DNA of 64,000 nucleotides from the NCBI RefSeq assembly GCF_000019665.1, contig NC_010794.1:124001-188000 (forward strand), written 5' to 3'. Positions 46,492 to 56,045 of this stretch are shown one piece after another. Both the position numbers and the translations under genes were made by a program. Below the pieces are notes generated by a model. The model was given only the letters and a program-made list of their open reading frames with translations. It searched no databases and had not been told where the DNA came from. How positions within the stretch are numbered: the first letter of the stretch is position 1; each line of letters begins with the position of its first letter. The DNA comes from Methylacidiphilum infernorum V4. Lineage in GTDB: Bacteria > Verrucomicrobiota > Verrucomicrobiia > Methylacidiphilales > Methylacidiphilaceae.

Positions 46492-46923
46492 ATGAAAATA
46501 TCAGAGTGGAATTTAGAAATAGTAAAGAAAGTGGCAAAACTGCTCAAGGTCAAGTCACGTCTGCAAGGACAAATGTCACGTCTGCAAGAACAAATTGAAA
46601 AGATAAACACGGAACTTGACAGCCTTGAGGAGAAGGAAACCGAGTTGGACAAAATTGGCAAAATAAGGTTGCGCATAAAAAATCCAAAGAACCCGGAACT
46701 TGAACAAAAAATTTTAGAAGCCTTGAGGTCCGCGGGGGACGAAGGGCTGACTGCGAAAGAAATCAGCGAAAAGACAGGGTTGTCAGTGCGCAGCATTGCG
46801 GAGTGGCTCATTATGGGAATTAGGCGTTTCGGGGTCAAGAAAGTCGGGGGTAGGTGGGTGCATAGCAACCACTCGGTCCACAATCAGCAGGAAGAGAAAA
46901 AAGACCTGGAGAAAGTAGTGTAG
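46492..46923 (+). CDS. Coiled-coil protein with winged-helix domain
   Basis: 143 residues. The first ~60 form a long coiled coil (LKVKSRLQGQMSRLQEQIEK, with a repeat SRLQGQM/SRLQEQI). Residues 75-125 form a winged-helix domain: EQKILEALRSAGDEGLTAKE, ISEKTGLSVRSIAEWL, RFGVKKVGGRWVHS. Together this suggests a dimeric DNA-binding protein. It lies just upstream of the second copy of the small membrane/coiled-coil gene. Specific family not recognised. Confidence 0.65.
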   Translation: MKISEWNLEIVKKVAKLLKVKSRLQGQMSRLQEQIEKINTELDSLEEKETELDKIGKIRLRIKNPKNPELEQKILEALRSAGDEGLTAKEISEKTGLSVRSIAEWLIMGIRRFGVKKVGGRWVHSNHSVHNQQEEKKDLEKVV

Positions 46924-46929
46924 GCTTCC

Positions 46930-46988
46930 CCGGCCGTCCATCCGGAAAATCTTTTGCAATGCGGGTATTTATCTGGTAGGATGGATCT
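46930..46988 (+). repeat. Conserved leader of the small membrane/coiled-coil gene, copy 2
   Basis: 59 bases matching the leader at 29096-29153, beginning at the same CCGGCCGTC boundary. It begins only 6 bases after the stop of the coiled-coil winged-helix gene. Confidence 0.75.
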
Positions 46989-47231
46989 GTGAACTGGGTT
47001 CAGACTATAACAATTATAGTCTCCTTGGGAGGCTTATTTTTCTATCTTTTTAGGGATCTTAAGTCGGACGTGAACAAGAGGATAGAGGATCTTAGGTCTG
47101 AGGTGAACAAGAGGATGGAGGAGTTGAGAGCCGACATGAACGCGCGTTTCGCCGAGCAGGGGAAAAGGATCGAGCTTGTGGAAAAGATCCTGGCCAAGGC
47201 GGTCCGGATCGATCTGAAGTCTATAGACTGA
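46989..47231 (+). CDS. Small membrane-anchored coiled-coil protein, copy 2
   Basis: 80 residues from GTG 46989. Membrane segment WVQTITIIVSLGGLFFYLF, then three 11-residue modules (DLKSDVNKRIE, DLRSEVNKRME, ELRADMNARFA), then GKRIELVEKILAKAVRID. It differs from copy 1 chiefly by 15 extra residues in the coiled coil. It follows the coiled-coil winged-helix gene, with which it may form an operon. Function unknown; a membrane-tethered oligomer is the simplest reading. Confidence 0.72.
   Translation: MNWVQTITIIVSLGGLFFYLFRDLKSDVNKRIEDLRSEVNKRMEELRADMNARFAEQGKRIELVEKILAKAVRIDLKSID
47055..47153 (+). repeat. Three 33-bp in-frame repeats
   Basis: Units at 47055-47087, 47088-47120 and 47121-47153 encode successive 11-residue coiled-coil modules. 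The first two differ at only a few bases; the third is more diverged. The other intact copy of the gene has fewer units. Confidence 0.75.
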
Positions 47232-47621
47232 TTCAGCCAGACTCCAAGAAAAAAGAAAAAAAAACGGGATATTTAAGTTCCGGCAGAATTTAAGATACCA
47301 ACTTTATTTTATATTTCTAGTAATGACGTAACTGGGCGTTAATGGGGTTAGGATCAAAGTTCAACGGCTGCAATACCCTTAAAGTTGGAATCAGCTTGTT
47401 CTTTTCTTATTTCTTTTTTCTTTCAGTCCCGACCGGGTAGTCCGAATCGTCTGAGAAGTCGGAAAAGGTATAAAAAGCTGAAATCTTCTTCTTAAAAGCT
47501 TCATCCTTCCCCTTGTTGCCCCTTGGGGGGGGTAGGGGTTGGAGACTTGAGATCTTGCCAATTTTTATCCTACCGACCGCCCTGGGGGGATTAATTTTCG
47601 AGGACAAAACAGATCCTTGAA
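47232..47621. other. Intergenic region without recognisable content
   Basis: 390 bases. A short minus-strand open frame at 47407-47607 has no recognisable features beyond a Lys/Ser-rich composition. I do not support it as a gene. Confidence 0.4.
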
Positions 47622-47948
47622 TTATCCTTTAAAAGCAAAGAACACTGCACCGATGATCAACAAGTAAGAGATCAAGAGATTCCAGCTTGGGGATTCTTTA
47701 AAGATAATCCAGGCTAAGAGAGTGAATACCGCAAGGGTAATGCATTCCTGCAAGACCTTGAGCTGCGTTACGCTGAAAGTGGAAGATCCTATTCTATTGG
47801 CGGGAACTTGAAAGATATATTCAAAGAAGGCAAGGCCCCAACTCATCATTATAGCTGCTACTAAAGGCTTGTTTTTAAATTTGAGATGGAGATACCAAGC
47901 CAGCGTCATGAAAATGTTAGATAGAATCAAAAGGAAGACGGTTTTCAT
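47622..47948 (-). CDS. DUF486 (DMT-superfamily) membrane protein
   Basis: About 108 residues from ATG 47948 (MKTVFLLILSN); upstream starts at 47963 and 47996 are in frame. Four membrane segments are evident. The sequence TLAWYLHLKF, MSWGLAFFEYIFQVPANRIG, FSVTQLKVLQE is the signature of the DUF486 family, a small relative of drug/metabolite transporters. Transport substrate unknown. Single gene. Confidence 0.88.
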   Translation of the reverse strand: MKTVFLLILSNIFMTLAWYLHLKFKNKPLVAAIMMSWGLAFFEYIFQVPANRIGSSTFSVTQLKVLQECITLAVFTLLAWIIFKESPSWNLLISYLLIIGAVFFAFKG

Positions 47949-48103
47949 GGGTTTAAAAGTCATTTTTATGTTTTTAATTTGCATGAAAGGCACCACGAAA
48001 AAATGACAACGAATGAAAGGCTATAGGGTTTTACCTGGGAAAAGCCTACAAAAAATTTTCAAAATGGAAGACCTTTTTGAAATAACCGATCAGGGTAAAA
48101 AAT

Positions 48104-50062
48104 TCAAGGAAAATCGTTTTTGGCCTTGGCTATTTTATCTATAAACTGGCTGTCTTCAAGTGTTGTAGTATCCCCGGTGATCCGCCCCTCAAGGCTTATT
48201 TCTTTTAAAAGCCTCCTTACAATTTTTCCGCTCCTTGTTTTGGGCAAGGTGTCAAGAAAACGAATCTCTTTTGGCCTCGCCAAAGAACCGATCTCTTTGA
48301 CCACATGGTCCTTGAGGGCTTCCGAGAGTTCGGTTGAAGGCAAATAGCCTTCTTTGAGGGTAACAAAGCCGAGGAGTGCTTCCCCCTTAGTGGAATCGGG
48401 AATACCGACAACCGCAGCTTCAGCTACTGCCGGATGACTGACCAAGGCGCTTTCAACTTCCGCAGATCCAATGCGATGCCCCGAAACGTTGATGACATCG
48501 TCTATCCGGCCGGTAATCCAGAAATAGCCCTCTTCATCTTTATAAGCTCCATCTCCGGTAAAATAAACTCCGGGTATTCGGCTGAAGTATATTTTTTTGA
48601 AACTCGTTTCATCTTTGTGTATTCCCCTGAGCAGGGATGGCCAGGGCCTTTTTATGACTAAAAACCCATTGCGGCCGGGTGGTAAAGACCGGCCCTTTTC
48701 ATCAACCACATCGGGCAAGATGCCGAAAAAAGGTAAAGTGGCCGATCCGGGTTTCATAGGCGTAGCCCCGGGCAAAGCTGAAATAAGAATGGATCCTGTT
48801 TCTGTTTGCCACCAGGTATCCACGATCGGACACCTTTCTTTTCCCACGTGACGATAAAACCACAGCCAGACTTCCGGATTGATAGGTTCACCCACGCTGC
48901 CGAGTAATCTTAAGGAAGAAAGGTCGTAATTTTCGATCCAGGGGGTTCCCCACTTAATAAAAGCTCGGATGGCGGTTGGAGAAGTATAGAAAATGGTTAT
49001 CTTGTGTTTATCTATCAACCGCCAAAACCGATCGACTGAAGGGTAATCGGGAGCACCTTCGTAAATAAAAACCGAAGCGCCATTGGCCAAGGGACCATAA
49101 ACGACATAACTATGCCCGGTAATCCATCCTATGTCAGCCGTACACCAGTATAAATCCTCTTCTTTAAGATCAAAGATCATCTTCGTGCTTAAAGCTACTT
49201 GGACTAAGTATCCTGCGGAAGAATGGACTATGCCTTTGGGTTTTCCCGTTGTTCCGCTCGTATAAAGGATGAAAAGAGGGTGTTCACTATCCAGGGCAAT
49301 CGGCTCACAATGTTCTTCAACCTTTTGCAGCTCTTCTTCCATCCAGTAGTCTCTTCCTGGAATCATTTGAATAGCACAGCCCGCCCTTTTATAGACAAGG
49401 ACTTTTTTGATTTGACTGCTCAGGCTTGCGGCTTCATCCACCCGAGCTTTAAGAGGAATGATCTTTCCCCTCCGAAATCCCCCGTCCGCTGTGACTACAA
49501 TGCTTGCTTCACTATCCTGGATTCTTTCAAGCAGGGACTTGGCACTGAATCCGGCAAAGACAACGTTATGGATAGCCCCGATCCGTGCACAAGCCAGCAT
49601 GGTGATAATGGCTTGAGGAATCAAAGGCATGTAAATGACCACCGTGTCAGATTTTCTCACTCCATGCCTTTTGAGAACATTTGCAACAATGGCTACTTCT
49701 TTGGCTAACTCTTCATAGGTATAGGAAAGGCATTCTCCATTTTCTCCTTCCCAAATGATCGCCCGCTTGTTTCTGCGATCGCCTTTCAAATGTCTATCTA
49801 GGCAATTAAAAGCTACATTGAGGCTGCCTCCGCAAAACCATTGGGAATCAACGAAACGGCCGTTGGAAACCTTGTCCCAGGATTTAAACCACTCTATATC
49901 TTGGGCAGCTTTTCCCCAAAACAGTTCCGGGTTTTCGATCGATTCTTTGTATAAAAAACTGTATTTCTCTAGGCTATCGATAAGGGCTTTTTGAGAAAAC
50001 GAAGAAGGAGGATAGATCACGACAGCCGAAGCGGATTTATCTATCTTTTTTTGGGCTTCCAT
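48104..50062 (-). CDS. acsA: Acetyl-CoA synthetase (AMP-forming)
   Basis: 652 residues, normal length. It activates acetate to acetyl-CoA through acetyl-AMP in the cytoplasm. Adenylation motifs: FILYTSGTTGKPKGIVHSS, DTWWQTETGSI, YFTGDGAYKDEEGYFWITGR, and the catalytic Lys in PKTRSGKIVRRLL near residue 610, which is the target of regulatory acetylation in homologues. The CoA-binding N-terminal part includes WFKSWDKV. An enhancer-binding-protein-like regulator gene lies 76 bases upstream on the same strand and may control it. Confidence 0.95.
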   Translation of the reverse strand: MEAQKKIDKSASAVVIYPPSSFSQKALIDSLEKYSFLYKESIENPELFWGKAAQDIEWFKSWDKVSNGRFVDSQWFCGGSLNVAFNCLDRHLKGDRRNKRAIIWEGENGECLSYTYEELAKEVAIVANVLKRHGVRKSDTVVIYMPLIPQAIITMLACARIGAIHNVVFAGFSAKSLLERIQDSEASIVVTADGGFRRGKIIPLKARVDEAASLSSQIKKVLVYKRAGCAIQMIPGRDYWMEEELQKVEEHCEPIALDSEHPLFILYTSGTTGKPKGIVHSSAGYLVQVALSTKMIFDLKEEDLYWCTADIGWITGHSYVVYGPLANGASVFIYEGAPDYPSVDRFWRLIDKHKITIFYTSPTAIRAFIKWGTPWIENYDLSSLRLLGSVGEPINPEVWLWFYRHVGKERCPIVDTWWQTETGSILISALPGATPMKPGSATLPFFGILPDVVDEKGRSLPPGRNGFLVIKRPWPSLLRGIHKDETSFKKIYFSRIPGVYFTGDGAYKDEEGYFWITGRIDDVINVSGHRIGSAEVESALVSHPAVAEAAVVGIPDSTKGEALLGFVTLKEGYLPSTELSEALKDHVVKEIGSLARPKEIRFLDTLPKTRSGKIVRRLLKEISLEGRITGDTTTLEDSQFIDKIAKAKNDFP

Positions 50063-50138
50063 GAGATTACTCTAGGTTATGGCATGATTGTGATAAAAAT
50101 TTTTTTTTGAGAAAATTCTTTTTTACAAAAAAAGAAAT

Positions 50139-51089
50139 TCAGTGAATTCCGTATTTCCGCAACTTGGCATAGAGAAGAGGCCTGAGAATGCCCAGTTTTT
50201 TGGCTGCAGCCGACCGCGTTGGACATTCAGCCAGGGCTTTCTGGATAAACATTTGTTCAAGTCCTTCAAGCGCCTTCGGTAAAGGCAGATTGAAAAGATT
50301 TTGAATTTCCTTCTCTTTTGTTGCAAAAGAAGAGTTAAAAGGTATTTCTATGTCAAGGGCTTCAATGGTCTTTTTTTGTAAGGTGAGGCAAAGCCGAATG
50401 ATCAAGTTTTCCAGTTCTCTTACATTGCCCGGCCAAGAATACCGGGTCAGTTGCTCGAGAGCTTTTTTGGATATCCGTTTGGGATTGCCCTTAGAGTATT
50501 TAGAGAGGAAATATTGAATGAAATCGGCTATGTCTTCTTTTCTTTCCCTGAGTGCAGGAACATGGATGCGGATGACGTTGAGTCGAAAAAAGAGTTCCTT
50601 GCGGAAATTCCCCTGTTGCATCGCCCTTTCGATATTGCCTTTGCTGGAGGCTATGATTCGGATAGAGTTGTTGAGGCTGTTCTTTACCTCTTGGTCAAAG
50701 AGCCGAAGAAACTTGGATTGTAAAAGGGGTTGGAGTTCATCTATCTCGTCAAGGAATAGTGTGCCCTTGGCCGCTGCCGCCAATTTTCCTCTTTTTTTCC
50801 CCGCTTCTTGGCGTTGTCCAGCTACCCTAAAGTTATCTCCGAATATTTCATTTTCTGCCAGCTCTTCTGGAAGAGAACTGCAGTGAATGGAAATAAAAGG
50901 ATAAGCGGACCTTGGACTCTGGGAGTGAATTGCCCTGGCGATGAATTCCTTGCCGCTGCCCGTTTCTCCCGAAATCAGGACGGGTTGATCGGTGGAAGAA
51001 GCGATTGTTACCATTCTCCGAAGCTCTTCGGCTAATCTACTCTTACCGATGATGCCGTAGGGGGAAATGGCTTGAGAGGAAAGTCTCAT
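50139..51089 (-). CDS. AAA+ enhancer-binding-protein-like regulator lacking GAFTGA
   Basis: 316 residues with an AAA+ domain and a Fis-type helix-turn-helix, but no receiver or other sensor domain. Walker A is GETGSGKEFIARAIH, Walker B is GTLFLDEIDEL, and the arginine-finger region is LFFRLNVIRIHVPALRERKEDI. WPGNVRELENLI and the C-terminal AAKKLGILRPLLYAKLRKYGI (HTH) are typical. The L1 loop, normally ELFGHEKGAFTGA, reads EIFGDNFRVAGQRQEAGKKR, so the sigma-54-contacting GAFTGA is missing. It may act without sigma-54, as TyrR and some NtrC proteins do. It precedes acsA and could regulate it. Confidence 0.82.
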   Translation of the reverse strand: MRLSSQAISPYGIIGKSRLAEELRRMVTIASSTDQPVLISGETGSGKEFIARAIHSQSPRSAYPFISIHCSSLPEELAENEIFGDNFRVAGQRQEAGKKRGKLAAAAKGTLFLDEIDELQPLLQSKFLRLFDQEVKNSLNNSIRIIASSKGNIERAMQQGNFRKELFFRLNVIRIHVPALRERKEDIADFIQYFLSKYSKGNPKRISKKALEQLTRYSWPGNVRELENLIIRLCLTLQKKTIEALDIEIPFNSSFATKEKEIQNLFNLPLPKALEGLEQMFIQKALAECPTRSAAAKKLGILRPLLYAKLRKYGIH

Positions 51090-52210
51090 TTTAAAGCCTT
51101 GTTAAACCGTGGAATTGATGCAAAAGGGTGTTGAAACCATAAGCCAAGTTCGGCTTGTTATTCCAGAATACACCGGTTGAATTCCATGAAGGCGGAAGGA
51201 AGAGGCATCGCAAAAAAGAAAACCGCTTGGGATACCGCATCATGTTTGTTCTTCCTATTATAAAAAAACGGGTAGGAATGATAAAGTTTCTGCTCTAAAG
51301 GACTAAAATAGTTAAAATGTCTTTTTTGGCTAGGTCTCCATTCTCTTGCTGCCCCGCTTCCTTCCTATCGCCATTGATATCCAAGCAAGCAGCAGCTATG
51401 AGTCGATAGCCTATTGCGAGATTCCATGAAGAAAAAGAATGGAAGATCTTCTCATAGGATTAAGCTGTAAGCTATAGGCCTCTTTTAAGCTTATCCCTAT
51501 AGCTGAAGCAAGGAAAGAAATGAAGTGGAGGAGCAAATAAAAAGCCCTTTAGGAAGTAGCGTTGAATTTGAATTGTGGATCTAGATTCAGCTCTTCATCA
51601 AGATCCAGGACTTACCGGCCTAGACCTTGTTCATGATTCTTTTGGGACCTTTATTCCCATGATGCAGTATGACAGGAGCTTATTCAAAAAGATTGCTTTT
51701 CCATCGGCAATATGTTCTTTTGTCTCGACGAAGAAAAGCCGGATACTTCCAGCCATCTCGGGTCCCCTGTTTTTCTTGCTTGGGGGGATATCCCCCTATT
51801 TTGCCCAAGGATGTTCATTTTTGACATGGGAATTTGAGTATTTGAGTATAACAATAAACGGTAAGAAGCTAGGTCTTGATGGTTGCCCAATAAGGCTTTT
51901 TTTTTGATGAACGAGAGCTCAAACTAACCTCTTTTTTTCTATCCGGTGTCCCAATGGAATACAAAATTAACGGTCTTTTTTATCCTCCTCTACGTGGCCA
52001 ATGCTAGTTCTTCATTTATCGTGGCCAAGCAAGGTCGTATCTTCTTAAGATAGCCTTAAAAATAGGGTGCCAAGAGGACCTATTTCAAAACTATTCAAAG
52101 GATTTTCCTCTATGCAGCTTCTATCCAGTTGAAACTTCCGAATCGAGGTTTTTTGACTGCAGGTTATATAGATGGCTGTGAGAGGATCTTGGAAAAGCTT
52201 TCCCTTTCTT
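51090..52210. other. Long gap without supportable genes
   Basis: About 1.1 kb. A plus-strand open frame at 51575-51907 starts at a weak codon and has no recognisable features. An inverted repeat TTCCTA/TAGGAA lies near 51256-51282. I see no RNA family, no insertion sequence and no convincing terminator. Confidence 0.45.
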
Positions 52211-54358
52211 TCACCAAGCGAGTTCAAATTGAACTTTTTTCCCTTCGACCGCGTTGGGGCCAACCCAAAGAAAGAATCGGCCCCCTTCAATTTTTCTTTT
52301 TCCTTCAAAATCTACGAAGGCAAAATCAGAAGGAAAAAGGCTGAATTTTACCTTTTGTTTTTCGCCAGGATTGAGAAAAATTTTTTTAACCCCTTTCAGT
52401 TCTTTTAGGGGCCTGGAAATAGAAGCTACAGCATCCCTAATGTAAAGCTGAACGATCTCTTCACCTGCCTTCTCCCCGCTATTTTCTATTTCCACGTAAA
52501 CTTCCAAGACGTCGTCAGGACCAATCCTTGTATGATTGAGCGTGGGAAAGCCGTAATGGAAGCTGGTATAACTGAGCCCGTAACCGAAAGGGAAAAGAGG
52601 AGATATTTTTTGATCCAGGTAGCCGGTAGAGGGTATAGACCAACCGGAGGGTCGTCCCGTGGGCAGATGGCTGTAATAGATGGGAATTTGACCTACAGAT
52701 CGGGGAAAGCTGATGGGCAATTTCCCAGAAGGATTGGAGAAACCAAAAAGAATTCGTCCTAAAGCATTTCCCGTTTCTGACCCTAAGAACCATGCTTGAA
52801 TTATTCCCTTGACCCGGTAAAAAAATGGGGACAAATCCAACGGCCTGCCGCTGAATACGACCATGATAACGGGAAGTCCGATCTGCAAAAGGATGTCGAT
52901 AAGTTTTTGCTGTGCCTTGGGAAGTTCAAGAAAGGCTCTTGATGCTGCTTCTCCTGACATGCTCGCTTTTTCACCAACGGCAACGATGATGACCTCTGCT
53001 TTTTTGGCCATCTCTAGGGCCTGCCGCAACTCTTCCTGAGATGAAGTAAAAAAATCACACCCCCTGGCCACGGCGATTTTTACCCCTAAAGGAGCATGGG
53101 CTTTCATTCCTTCGGCAAGCGAAACGACTTGTTGAGGGTCGCCTATTCCAGGCCAGGGGCCTAAATGTTCTTTCTGTTCTGTGCCGAAAGGCCCAATTAA
53201 AGCTATGGTGCGAATAGAAGGGGAAAGGGGAAGAAGAGCGTTTTCATTTTTAAGAAGCACAACGGAGTTGATTGCCGCTTCGAGGGCGATCTCCCTGTTG
53301 GTTTTAATGATGGCCTGCAGGTTTTCTTTATTCGGTTCCACCTGGGGAGAGCGGACGGAAAAGAGTCCTAGTTTATGCTTCAAGGATAAAACCCTTAAAA
53401 CAGCCTGGTCGATCGTATCGATCTGGACCTTTCCTTCGAGGACAAGTTCTTTGAGGTACTTTAAGTAAAGTCCACTGGCCATATCGATATCAATCCCAGA
53501 ATTGATTGCAATCTGGGCTGCCTCTTTTTCATTTTCGGCAATGCCGTGATGAACGAGTTCTTTTACGGCATTCCAATCGCTTATTACCGGTCCTTTAAAG
53601 CCTATCTCCTTTCTTAATAGGTCTTTTAGCAAGTAGGGATTGGCTGCCGGGGGCAACCCGTTGATCGCTACAAAAGCAGCCATCGTAGAGAAAGACCCCG
53701 TTTTGAAAGCTTCTAGAAAAGGAACCAAGTAAATTTCTTTAAGCTGCTTCAAGGAAACGTTAGCCGAATTATAATCTCTGCCCCCTTCGACCGCTCCATA
53801 GCCGACGAAATGCTTGGGACAAGAAGCCAGGAGACTAGATGAAGAAAGAGCATTTCCCTGGAATCCTTTGATCCAACCGGCACATAAAAGAGAGGCCAGG
53901 TAAGGATCTTCCCCTGGGCATTCCGCCACTCTTCCCCATCTCGGATCCCTGGTTATATCGAGCATTGGCGCAAAAGTCCAGTGGATACCGTAAGAACGGG
54001 CTTCTTGGGCCGATCCCCGAGCGATCTTTTCGACAAGGGAAGGATCCATGCTCGAGGCTAAGGCTAAAGGAATGGGAAAAAGGGTTTTAAATCCATGTAA
54101 AACGTCGAAAGCGAAAAGAAGAGGAATTTTTAACCGACTTTTCCTTAAAGAAATCTCCTGGGCTTCCTGGATCTGTTCAGGATCAGAAATATTTAAAAAA
54201 GATCCTACATGGCCTTTTTCAATAAGAGTTTTGAGTTCGTGATCTAAAAAATCCCCTTTGGGAGGGAGTTGGACGAGTTGTCCAATTTTTTCTTCCAATG
54301 TCATCCGGGAAAGAAGGGCAGTAAGGGTTGGCTCTTCTTTTGCCGTCCAGGAGCTCAT
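52211..54358 (-). CDS. Glycoside hydrolase family 3, beta-glucosidase-like
   Basis: 715 residues with the GH3 layout. The TIM barrel has MTLEEKIGQLVQL, FAFDVLHGFKTLFPIP, RDPRWGRVAECPGEDP, KHFVGYGAVEGGRDYN, and the nucleophile Asp in GPVISDWNAV. An alpha/beta sandwich with the acid/base region follows, and a C-terminal fibronectin-like domain (from about 610). I see no signal peptide, unlike periplasmic BglX, so it should act in the cytoplasm. Substrate could be a beta-glucoside, xyloside or other beta-glycoside. Single minus-strand gene. Confidence 0.9.
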   Translation of the reverse strand: MSSWTAKEEPTLTALLSRMTLEEKIGQLVQLPPKGDFLDHELKTLIEKGHVGSFLNISDPEQIQEAQEISLRKSRLKIPLLFAFDVLHGFKTLFPIPLALASSMDPSLVEKIARGSAQEARSYGIHWTFAPMLDITRDPRWGRVAECPGEDPYLASLLCAGWIKGFQGNALSSSSLLASCPKHFVGYGAVEGGRDYNSANVSLKQLKEIYLVPFLEAFKTGSFSTMAAFVAINGLPPAANPYLLKDLLRKEIGFKGPVISDWNAVKELVHHGIAENEKEAAQIAINSGIDIDMASGLYLKYLKELVLEGKVQIDTIDQAVLRVLSLKHKLGLFSVRSPQVEPNKENLQAIIKTNREIALEAAINSVVLLKNENALLPLSPSIRTIALIGPFGTEQKEHLGPWPGIGDPQQVVSLAEGMKAHAPLGVKIAVARGCDFFTSSQEELRQALEMAKKAEVIIVAVGEKASMSGEAASRAFLELPKAQQKLIDILLQIGLPVIMVVFSGRPLDLSPFFYRVKGIIQAWFLGSETGNALGRILFGFSNPSGKLPISFPRSVGQIPIYYSHLPTGRPSGWSIPSTGYLDQKISPLFPFGYGLSYTSFHYGFPTLNHTRIGPDDVLEVYVEIENSGEKAGEEIVQLYIRDAVASISRPLKELKGVKKIFLNPGEKQKVKFSLFPSDFAFVDFEGKRKIEGGRFFLWVGPNAVEGKKVQFELAW

Positions 54359-54650
54359 TGCTTAAAACAGGAAGAATTTCATGATAGAACAAAATCAGGA
54401 ATTTACAAGATCACACTGATCCAAGAGCCCGGGAAAAGAGAATAAATTTAAAGCTGTAGAGAAGCTCAATGGGTGTATGCGCGATTGATAATGGAGGAAA
54501 TAGAATGAAGCTAAGGAGAATAAAATCGGCTCCTCAATTGCATCTGCCCTTGTAAGGCGAAGGAGGAAGCTCACGGCTTTTTGAACAGCCGCAAACGAAC
54601 AGCAAAACCGGGCCAGAGGGGACCTATCGCTGAAACGATATTTTTAAGGG

Positions 54651-56033
54651 CTACCTGGATAAAATGACGTCTTGATGAAGAGAAGATTCTCCTTTTCCTT
54701 CAGCTTTCCTCCATTTCCAGAGGAGAGGACAACCCCTGAAACAAAAAGCTTGCCGAAATTGTTTTTCGAGAAATTTTTGATAGGTTTCCTTTATACAGTT
54801 CGGATTGTTGACAAAAAGGATAAAGGTAGGGCAAGGAGAACCGCCTGAACCCTCTTTGTCGTAAATCTGCGTGGCATAATAAATTTTAAGCCTTTTTCCC
54901 TGGACTTGTGGAGGGGGATACTGGTTCAAGGTCTCTTGGAAAAATTGGGTAAGCCGGTGAGTGGGTATTCTTTTTTTCCTTTCTTGATCAACACGAAGAA
55001 GGGTAGAAAGAAGGGTCTTAAAATTCCATTTTTTTTCTGCACTGACAACGACTACCGGAGCATAACTTAAAAAAGGGAGCTGCTCTTGGACATACAACAT
55101 CCCTTTTTTATTTCCTTCTTTGAGGTTCAACCGATCTTCTAGGAGGTCAATCTTGTTAAGGATAACCATGCAAGGCTTAAAAGCTTTTTGAATTAAGCCT
55201 CCGATTTTCTTGTCTTGGAGAGTGATCCCCTTCTGACCATCGATAATAAACCACACCAAGTGGGAACGGTTAATGGAATGAACTGTTCGACCCGAAACCT
55301 TAATTTCCAAGCCTTCCTGTAGCTTGTTTTTTTTCTTTAGTCCCGCTGTGTCAATAAAGGTAAATGGAACGCCGCAAACCTCGATTCCCACCTCCACTGC
55401 ATCATGGGTTGTGCCCGGTTCTTCGTGAACGACAAGACGGCTTTCTCCGATGAGGCTGTTGATGAGAGAGGATTTTCCCGCATTCGGTTGACCGATCACG
55501 GCGATCCGGGTTGAAGGAGCAAAAATAGGGTTTTCTCTCTCTTCGGCTCCCAGGGAAAAAATCTTTTCGAGGAGTTGATTGATGCCTAAGTTGTGGGCGG
55601 CGGAAACGGCAAAGATTTCTTCAAAACCCAGGTTGGCAAACTCCGCGCAGAAATGTTCCATCCCGGGATGATCAAGTTTATTGACGACGACAGTTACAGC
55701 TTTGTGCTTTTCTCTTAAAAATTTTGCTATTTGCTTGTCTAAGGGGAGCAGCCCGGTTCTACCGTCTACAACAAATAGGATGTGATGGGCTTCTTCGACG
55801 GCCATGCTGATCTGATCGAAAAGCGATTTTGCTAGATCGGTTTGACAATCAAATACCAGCCCTCCGGTATCGACGAGGACGATTTCTTTGCCCTCCTTTT
55901 TTATGCAGCAAACAATTCTATCTCGGGTTACTCCGGGCTGGTCATAAACCAAAGAGATTTCCTTCCCACACAGTCGGTTAAACAACAGAGACTTGCCGAC
56001 GTTTGGTCTTCCCACTATGGCTATGGTTTTCAT
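54651..56033 (-). CDS. der: Ribosome biogenesis GTPase Der (EngA)
   Basis: 460 residues with the tandem GTPase domains found only in Der. G domain 1: GRPNVGKSLLFNRL, GVTRDR, VDTGG, NKLDH. G domain 2: GQPNAGKSSLINSL, GTTHDAVE, DTAGLKKKNK, LNKIDLL. The KH-like C-terminal domain includes LKIYYATQ and PTFILFVNNP. It assists 50S subunit assembly. The C-terminal ~30 residues (RKAEGKGESSL) are a small extension. pgsA lies 12 bases upstream on the same strand, so gltX-pgsA-der probably form an operon. Confidence 0.96.
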   Translation of the reverse strand: MKTIAIVGRPNVGKSLLFNRLCGKEISLVYDQPGVTRDRIVCCIKKEGKEIVLVDTGGLVFDCQTDLAKSLFDQISMAVEEAHHILFVVDGRTGLLPLDKQIAKFLREKHKAVTVVVNKLDHPGMEHFCAEFANLGFEEIFAVSAAHNLGINQLLEKIFSLGAEERENPIFAPSTRIAVIGQPNAGKSSLINSLIGESRLVVHEEPGTTHDAVEVGIEVCGVPFTFIDTAGLKKKNKLQEGLEIKVSGRTVHSINRSHLVWFIIDGQKGITLQDKKIGGLIQKAFKPCMVILNKIDLLEDRLNLKEGNKKGMLYVQEQLPFLSYAPVVVVSAEKKWNFKTLLSTLLRVDQERKKRIPTHRLTQFFQETLNQYPPPQVQGKRLKIYYATQIYDKEGSGGSPCPTFILFVNNPNCIKETYQKFLEKQFRQAFCFRGCPLLWKWRKAEGKGESSLHQDVILSR

Positions 56034-56045
56034 CCCGCAGTCAAA

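Noticed and set aside
51575-51907. 110-codon open frame in the acsA-regulator/GH3 gap
   Set aside because: Begins at a weak codon, has mixed composition without a signal or domain, and no neighbours in the same direction. Not supportable.
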